Under the pieces are notes generated by a model. The model made no database searches and had not been told where the DNA came from. It was given only the letters and a program-made list of their open reading frames with translations. Shown piece by piece: positions 60,378 to 64,000 of a DNA stretch of 64,000 nt. The position numbers and the translations under genes were made by a program. Origin of the DNA: CAZCAC01 sp964496575 (GTDB taxonomy: Bacteria > Planctomycetota > UBA1135 > GCA-002686595); NCBI GenBank assembly GCA_964496575.1, contig CAZCAC010000007.1, forward strand, positions 1 through 64,000. The letters are read 5' to 3'. Numbering within the stretch: the first letter of the stretch is position 1; each line of letters opens with the position of its first letter.

Positions 60378-61229
60378 ATGGTCACCGAACGACTGACAGC
60401 GATCCTGGAGGGGATCCGGAACCTGCCGCCCTGGCCCCCGGTGGCCGCGCGGGTGCTGGAGCTCTCCCAGCGAGAGGAGGTGGTCCCGGGCGAGCTGGCG
60501 GCGGTGATCCAGACCGACGCCGGCTTGACGGCGCGCGTCCTCAAGCTCTGCAACTCCGCCTACTACGGCTTCCAGCGGCGGATCGCCTCGCTGCACGACG
60601 CGGCGAATCTCCTCGGCACGCAGACGCTGGTCAATCTGGTCCTGACTTCCTGCGCCGCCAGGGAGTTCCAGGTCGGCAGCTCCCCTTCCGGCCAGCGGCG
60701 CAAGCGGCTCTGGGAGCGCTCGGTGATGAACGCCCTGTCCGCCGACCTGCTCGCCTCGGTGCACGGCAAGGTCGATCGCCACCGGGCCTACACCGTGGCG
60801 CTCTTGCAGAACATCGGGCACATCGTCATCGACGACTTCCTCGAGGAGTACGCAGCCGAGATCGCGGCGGCCCGTCGGGAGGGTCTCGACATGCTCGACG
60901 CGGAGAGGCGGGTGCTCGGCATCGACCACGCCCGCATCGGCGGTCGCCTCGCCCGCCGCTGGGACTTGCCGGAGACGATCGTCGAGGGGATCGTGAACCA
61001 CCACCACCCCGAGCGCGCGGAGATTGATCCGATGCTGGTCTCGATCGTTCACCTCGCGGAGTCGATCACCTACGCGCTCGCGCTCGGCGAGGGACTCGAC
61101 GGCCTCGCCTACTCTCTCTCCGGTACTGCCGTCGGCCTGACCGGAATCGGCCCGACCGCGTTCGAGCAGATGGAGCAGCAGCTGCTCGACGAGCTGCGCA
61201 AGGCGCACCAGCTGGTCGAGGGGATCTGA
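60378..61229 (+). CDS. HDOD-domain signalling protein
   Basis: This 283-aa protein is almost entirely one HDOD domain. It has AILEGIRNLPPWPPVAARVL, AVIQTDAGLTARVLKLCNSA and a region with VALLQNIGHIVIDDFLEEYA, followed by DHARIGGRLARRWDLPETIV and VNHHHPERAE. The HD-type Asp of a true metal site is replaced (LLQNIGH), so hydrolase activity is unlikely and a binding or scaffold role is expected. It is the second HDOD protein in the window and the more degenerate. It starts at ATG 60378, without a clear ribosome site. Confidence 0.85.
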   Translation: MVTERLTAILEGIRNLPPWPPVAARVLELSQREEVVPGELAAVIQTDAGLTARVLKLCNSAYYGFQRRIASLHDAANLLGTQTLVNLVLTSCAAREFQVGSSPSGQRRKRLWERSVMNALSADLLASVHGKVDRHRAYTVALLQNIGHIVIDDFLEEYAAEIAAARREGLDMLDAERRVLGIDHARIGGRLARRWDLPETIVEGIVNHHHPERAEIDPMLVSIVHLAESITYALALGEGLDGLAYSLSGTAVGLTGIGPTAFEQMEQQLLDELRKAHQLVEGI

Positions 61230-61443
61230 GGTTCGGCCGGGGGGTTTGCGTGCCTGGAGAGGGGGACGAGAAGACCTACCTCGTCACGGCTGGCGCGCAG
61301 GTTGAGGGGGGTTGGACGTTCGCCGCAGGTGAACGGGAAGGTCCCCTGCCCACTTCAGGCGTTGGGCCCTTCCCCTTCGCCTGCGGAAACCCCAACCCGG
61401 CCGCGGTTGACATCCTCGCCGCGGGACCCAAAGTGTGGGCCCG

Positions 61444-63048
61444 ATGAGCGACCGCTGTCCCCCCCCGACACGCCGCATCCTCACGCTCGCGACTCTCGTC
61501 GTCGTCCTGCTGGTGCTGGTGCAGCTGCTCCCCGACCTGGGGCACGGCGACCTCTTCCGCGAGGAGGGGCGGCGGGTGATCCCCGCGAGAGAGATGCTCG
61601 CCAGCGGGGACTGGATCGTGCCGACGATCTGGCGGACTCCGTACCTGACCAAGCCACCCGGCTTCTACTGGATCCTGGCGACGAGCTTCCAGCTCGCGGG
61701 CTCGGTCACCGAGTTCGCGGCGCGGCTGCCCTCCCTACTGGCCAGCCTGGCGACGGCACTCGGGCTGCTGTGGGTCGGAGCTCGCCTCTTCACCTGGCGC
61801 GCCGGATTCTTCGCCGCCATCCTGTTCACGCTCTCCGTCGAGGTGCTGAAGAAGGGGCGCTTGGCCGAGATCGAGGCGCCGCTCGCGCTCTTCGTCTTCG
61901 TCTCGGTGTGCGCGTGGTGGCTGGGCCGCCGCGGCTCGTGGTGGTGGACGATCCTGTCCGGGCTCTCCCTGGCCATGGCGCTGTTCCTGAAGGGCCCGGC
62001 GGGCCTGCTCTTGTTCATCGGCCCCCCCCTCGCGCTGGCGCTCCGTGACCGCTCGCCGCGAGAGCTCCTGTCGCTCCGCCTCTGGCTGCCCCTCTTCGTC
62101 GCCGTTTCGCTCGCCGGGGTGTGGGTCGCCCTGGTGATCGGCCAGCTCGGGTACGAGCAGACGGTCGGCACCTGGACCGGCGAGAAGCTCGGGAAGGGAA
62201 CCTTCGTCGGATACCTGGAACAGCGCGGCAAGTACGTCCTCGGCACCCTCTTCGCCTTCTATCCCGCCACCTTCCTCCTGCTCCTGGCGATCGGCACGCC
62301 GGCGTGGAAGCGGCTGAAGGGTTCCCCGAACACCCCCTTCGCGTTCTGGGCGGCCGCCTCGGGCTGGCTCTTCTTCCTGTTCTTCCCCGGCGCCCAGGTC
62401 CGCTACGCCTACCCGATGCTCCCCTTCGCCGCGCTGCTCGGCGGCGTGCTCTTCGAGGAGGCGTTCTGCGCCGTGCAGGCTCCGGTCTTCATCGCCCGCC
62501 TGTCGAGGACGAGCCGGGTGCTGGGGGGACTCGCCCTGGCCCTCCCACCGGCGGCGGTGATCGGCTACTTCGTCCCGCTCGGCGAGGTGACGGTCAACGA
62601 GTGGGGGCTCATCCTCGGGGCCCTCTTCGCGGCGCTGTCCTACTTCCTCCTGCGGCGGGGCGGCGAGGCGCGCTGGCGGATCGTCGGCGGCTTCGTACTG
62701 CTGCCGCTGCTGGTCGGCCAGATCCTCTCCTCCCAGGTCGGCGCGGCGACGATCCGCCGCCACCAGCGCGCGCACCTGGCGCACGAGCTGGACGAGACGG
62801 TCCCCCCCGGCGAGCCGCTCCACGTCGGCTTCTGGCTGAACTTCTGCGCCCTCTCCTACGTCGAGCACGAGGTCCGCTACGTGCCGCACTTCGACGAGCT
62901 CGCCCCCGACTCCTGGCTCCTGCTCACCGACCAGCAGTTCGCCGAGGCGGCGCGCACCGCCGAGGGCCCGGTGGTCTTCGAGGAGGTCCTGCGCAGGATG
63001 TTCTGGGCGGGGGAGCGGGTGCTGGTCAGGGTGCGGCGCGTGCCGTGA
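61444..63048 (+). CDS. ArnT/PMT-like membrane glycosyltransferase
   Basis: This 534-aa membrane protein has about 12 hydrophobic segments. The early loop contains the GT39/GT83-type motif FREEGRRVIPAREMLASGDW followed by IVPTIWRTPYLTKPPGFYW, in which acidic residues normally sit next to the sugar-phosphate lipid. It resembles ArnT and PMT_2 proteins, which move a sugar from an undecaprenyl carrier to lipid A or protein on the outer side of the inner membrane. The sugar and acceptor are unknown. The end (FVPLGEVTVNEWGLIL onward) is a second bundle of helices plus a soluble tail. ATG 61444 is preferred to GTG 61435. Confidence 0.88.
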   Translation: MSDRCPPPTRRILTLATLVVVLLVLVQLLPDLGHGDLFREEGRRVIPAREMLASGDWIVPTIWRTPYLTKPPGFYWILATSFQLAGSVTEFAARLPSLLASLATALGLLWVGARLFTWRAGFFAAILFTLSVEVLKKGRLAEIEAPLALFVFVSVCAWWLGRRGSWWWTILSGLSLAMALFLKGPAGLLLFIGPPLALALRDRSPRELLSLRLWLPLFVAVSLAGVWVALVIGQLGYEQTVGTWTGEKLGKGTFVGYLEQRGKYVLGTLFAFYPATFLLLLAIGTPAWKRLKGSPNTPFAFWAAASGWLFFLFFPGAQVRYAYPMLPFAALLGGVLFEEAFCAVQAPVFIARLSRTSRVLGGLALALPPAAVIGYFVPLGEVTVNEWGLILGALFAALSYFLLRRGGEARWRIVGGFVLLPLLVGQILSSQVGAATIRRHQRAHLAHELDETVPPGEPLHVGFWLNFCALSYVEHEVRYVPHFDELAPDSWLLLTDQQFAEAARTAEGPVVFEEVLRRMFWAGERVLVRVRRVP

Positions 63049-63163
63049 CCCCCTCGATCGAGAAGAACGCGTCCCCGACGGTCAGCGGTCGCCGCTCGGG
63101 GGATCGAGCCGCTTCGTCGTCCAGCTGCTGGGAGAACAGCGCGAGGAGCACGAGGGTGAGCAT
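63026..63163 (-). CDS. 45-aa exported peptide or small envelope protein
   Basis: A short frame starts at ATG 63163 with a GGAGG ribosome site exactly 7 bases upstream. The product starts MLTLVLLALFSQQLDDEAAR and ends IEGVTARAAP. It thus has a hydrophobic N-terminal segment of about 10 residues and a polar remainder. It overlaps the 3' end of the glycosyltransferase gene tail to tail by 23 bp. It may be a tiny exported or membrane protein. The good start site is the main support; no relative is recognised. Confidence 0.5.
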   Translation of the reverse strand: MLTLVLLALFSQQLDDEAARSPERRPLTVGDAFFSIEGVTARAAP

Positions 63164-63284
63164 CGAGGTACCTCCAGGGGATCGCCAGAGTAACCGCGGG
63201 GTCCCACCGCGGTTCCGAAACCTCGGGACAGAAGTGGATCGACCGACCGCGACAGCCCCACCCCGGGTGCGTTACCCTGGCGCG

Positions 63285-64000
63285 ATGGCCGCCCCCTCCC
63301 GACGCTTCGAACGACAGGTCCGCTTCGCCCCGCTGGGGGCCGAAGGGCAGGAGCGGCTGCAGGAGAGCCGCGTCCTCCTCGTCGGCTGCGGCGCCCTCGG
63401 CGGCGTGCTCGCCCAGAGCCTCGTCCGCGCCGGGGTCGGCCGGCTGGTCCTCGTCGATCGCGACATCGTCGAGGAGTCCAACCTGCCTCGACAGGTGCTC
63501 TTCGAGGACCGGCACGCGCGCGAGGGGACCCTCAAGGCCCTGGCCGCCCGCGAGACCCTCGAGCGGATCGGCGGGCCCACCGATCTGGAGAGCCACGCCA
63601 CCCACCTCGACGCCGACAACATCGAAGAGCTCGCCGAGGACTGCCACCTCGTCCTCGACGGCACCGACAACCTCGGCACCCGCTACCTGATCAACGACTA
63701 CTGCGTCGAGAACGAGGTCCCCTGGGTCTACGGCGGCGTCGTCTCCTCCGGCGGCCTCGTGCTGCCCGTGCTCCCCGGACGCGGGCCCTGCCTCCGCTGC
63801 CTCTTCGACGAGCCGCCGCCCGCCGGCACCCTGCCCACCTGCGACACCGCCGGCGTCATCCTGCCCGCCGTCGGCGCCATCGCCTCGCTGCAAGCGGGGC
63901 TCGCGATGCGGCTCCTGGCCGGCGACCATTCCTCGTTCGAACCCGCCCTCGCCGAGCTCGACGTCTGGAGCGGCGAGGTGCGCCGCCTCCCGATCAGGCG
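63285..64000 (+). CDS. ThiF/MoeB/HesA-family adenylyltransferase, cut by window end
   Basis: This is the first 238 residues of an E1-like enzyme. The nucleotide-binding motif VLLVGCGALGGVLAQSLVRA is followed by LVDRDIVEESNLPRQVLF, the Arg/Asp ATP-contact region (DGTDNLGTRYLINDYC) and the first zinc pair CLRC near residue 174. Members adenylate the C-terminal Gly of ThiS, MoaD or similar sulfur carriers. Which carrier it serves cannot be told. The second zinc pair and any rhodanese domain would lie beyond the window. The ATG at 63285 begins the domain directly. It is divergent from the 45-aa gene. Confidence 0.92.
   Translation, partial: MAAPSRRFERQVRFAPLGAEGQERLQESRVLLVGCGALGGVLAQSLVRAGVGRLVLVDRDIVEESNLPRQVLFEDRHAREGTLKALAARETLERIGGPTDLESHATHLDADNIEELAEDCHLVLDGTDNLGTRYLINDYCVENEVPWVYGGVVSSGGLVLPVLPGRGPCLRCLFDEPPPAGTLPTCDTAGVILPAVGAIASLQAGLAMRLLAGDHSSFEPALAELDVWSGEVRRLPIR

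Noticed and set aside
59837..60553. A 238-residue minus-strand frame in the 59.7-60.4 kb gap
   Set aside because: It overlaps the well-supported HDOD gene, has low-complexity Arg/Ser text and no ribosome site.
1..64000. Prophage, transposase or rRNA genes
   Set aside because: None was recognised in any frame or strand; only a REP-like palindrome without a transposase was found.

Overview
The window is GC-rich, densely coding bacterial chromosome. It most resembles a planctomycete, perhaps the marine lineage with very GC-rich genomes and many secreted repeat proteins. The grounds are an ECF sigma/anti-sigma/PDZ operon, a type II secretion cluster with a PilM-PilN fusion, many exported FG-GAP, WD40, SBBP, LRR, HEAT and ankyrin proteins, and two secreted proteins with a similar 30-residue C-terminal end. 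This placement is inference from gene content; there is no rRNA in the window.

Layout. 0.1-2.9 kb (minus): ECF sigma factor, zinc-finger anti-sigma factor and an exported PDZ protein in one operon. 3.1-10.6 kb: accA, then purL and purQ (plus strand), a small lipoprotein, a Fur-family regulator and purD (minus). 10.8-11.7 kb: tRNA-Pro(UGG), a small orphan gene ending in a perfect hairpin, and tRNA-Arg(UCU). 11.7-33.7 kb: mostly exported proteins (tandem alpha/beta hydrolase, membrane-anchored repeat protein, LRR, WD40/FG-GAP, discoidin, parvulin-like isomerase, ankyrin, HEAT, and a 1137-aa glycine-rich lipoprotein), plus an MFS transporter. Gene decay clusters at 20-25.6 kb: an MFS gene with a one-base frameshift, a chimeric pseudogene, and a bare discoidin domain that starts inside an inverted repeat.

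34.3-43.8 kb holds a nearly complete type II secretion/pseudopilus system. On the minus strand the order is pseudopilin, GspL (PilM-PilN), GspM/PilO-like, GspB/C-like (split by an in-frame TAG), secretin GspD, ATPase GspE, GspF and GspG. A further pseudopilin diverges on the plus strand. Overlapping or abutting start and stop codons show tight translational coupling. The machine plausibly exports some of the many secreted proteins encoded nearby.

43.9-49.5 kb (plus): a protein with a nucleoside-deoxyribosyltransferase/TIR-like fold signature, an amidohydrolase-2 (sugar-lactonase-like) gene, lutABC for L-lactate oxidation and a membrane-anchored alpha/beta hydrolase. 49.6-53 kb: an FG-GAP protein, an FHA-GGDEF protein and an HDOD protein. 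53.2-57.2 kb: a very unusual tandem D-Ala-D-Ala-ligase-like fusion, a zinc-finger methyltransferase and two small conserved-looking proteins. 57.3-64 kb: an SBBP beta-propeller protein, a second HDOD protein, an ArnT-like membrane glycosyltransferase, a 45-aa exported peptide gene with a clean ribosome site, and a ThiF/MoeB-type adenylyltransferase cut by the window edge.

No rRNA, CRISPR array, insertion sequence or prophage was recognised. The most interesting signals are the double ligase, the (Gly-Lys)8 tail on GspG encoded by a hexanucleotide repeat, the in-frame TAG inside the secretion operon, the NDT/TIR-like protein with a substituted glutamate, and a twice-repeated 36-bp G-quadruplex-forming element.
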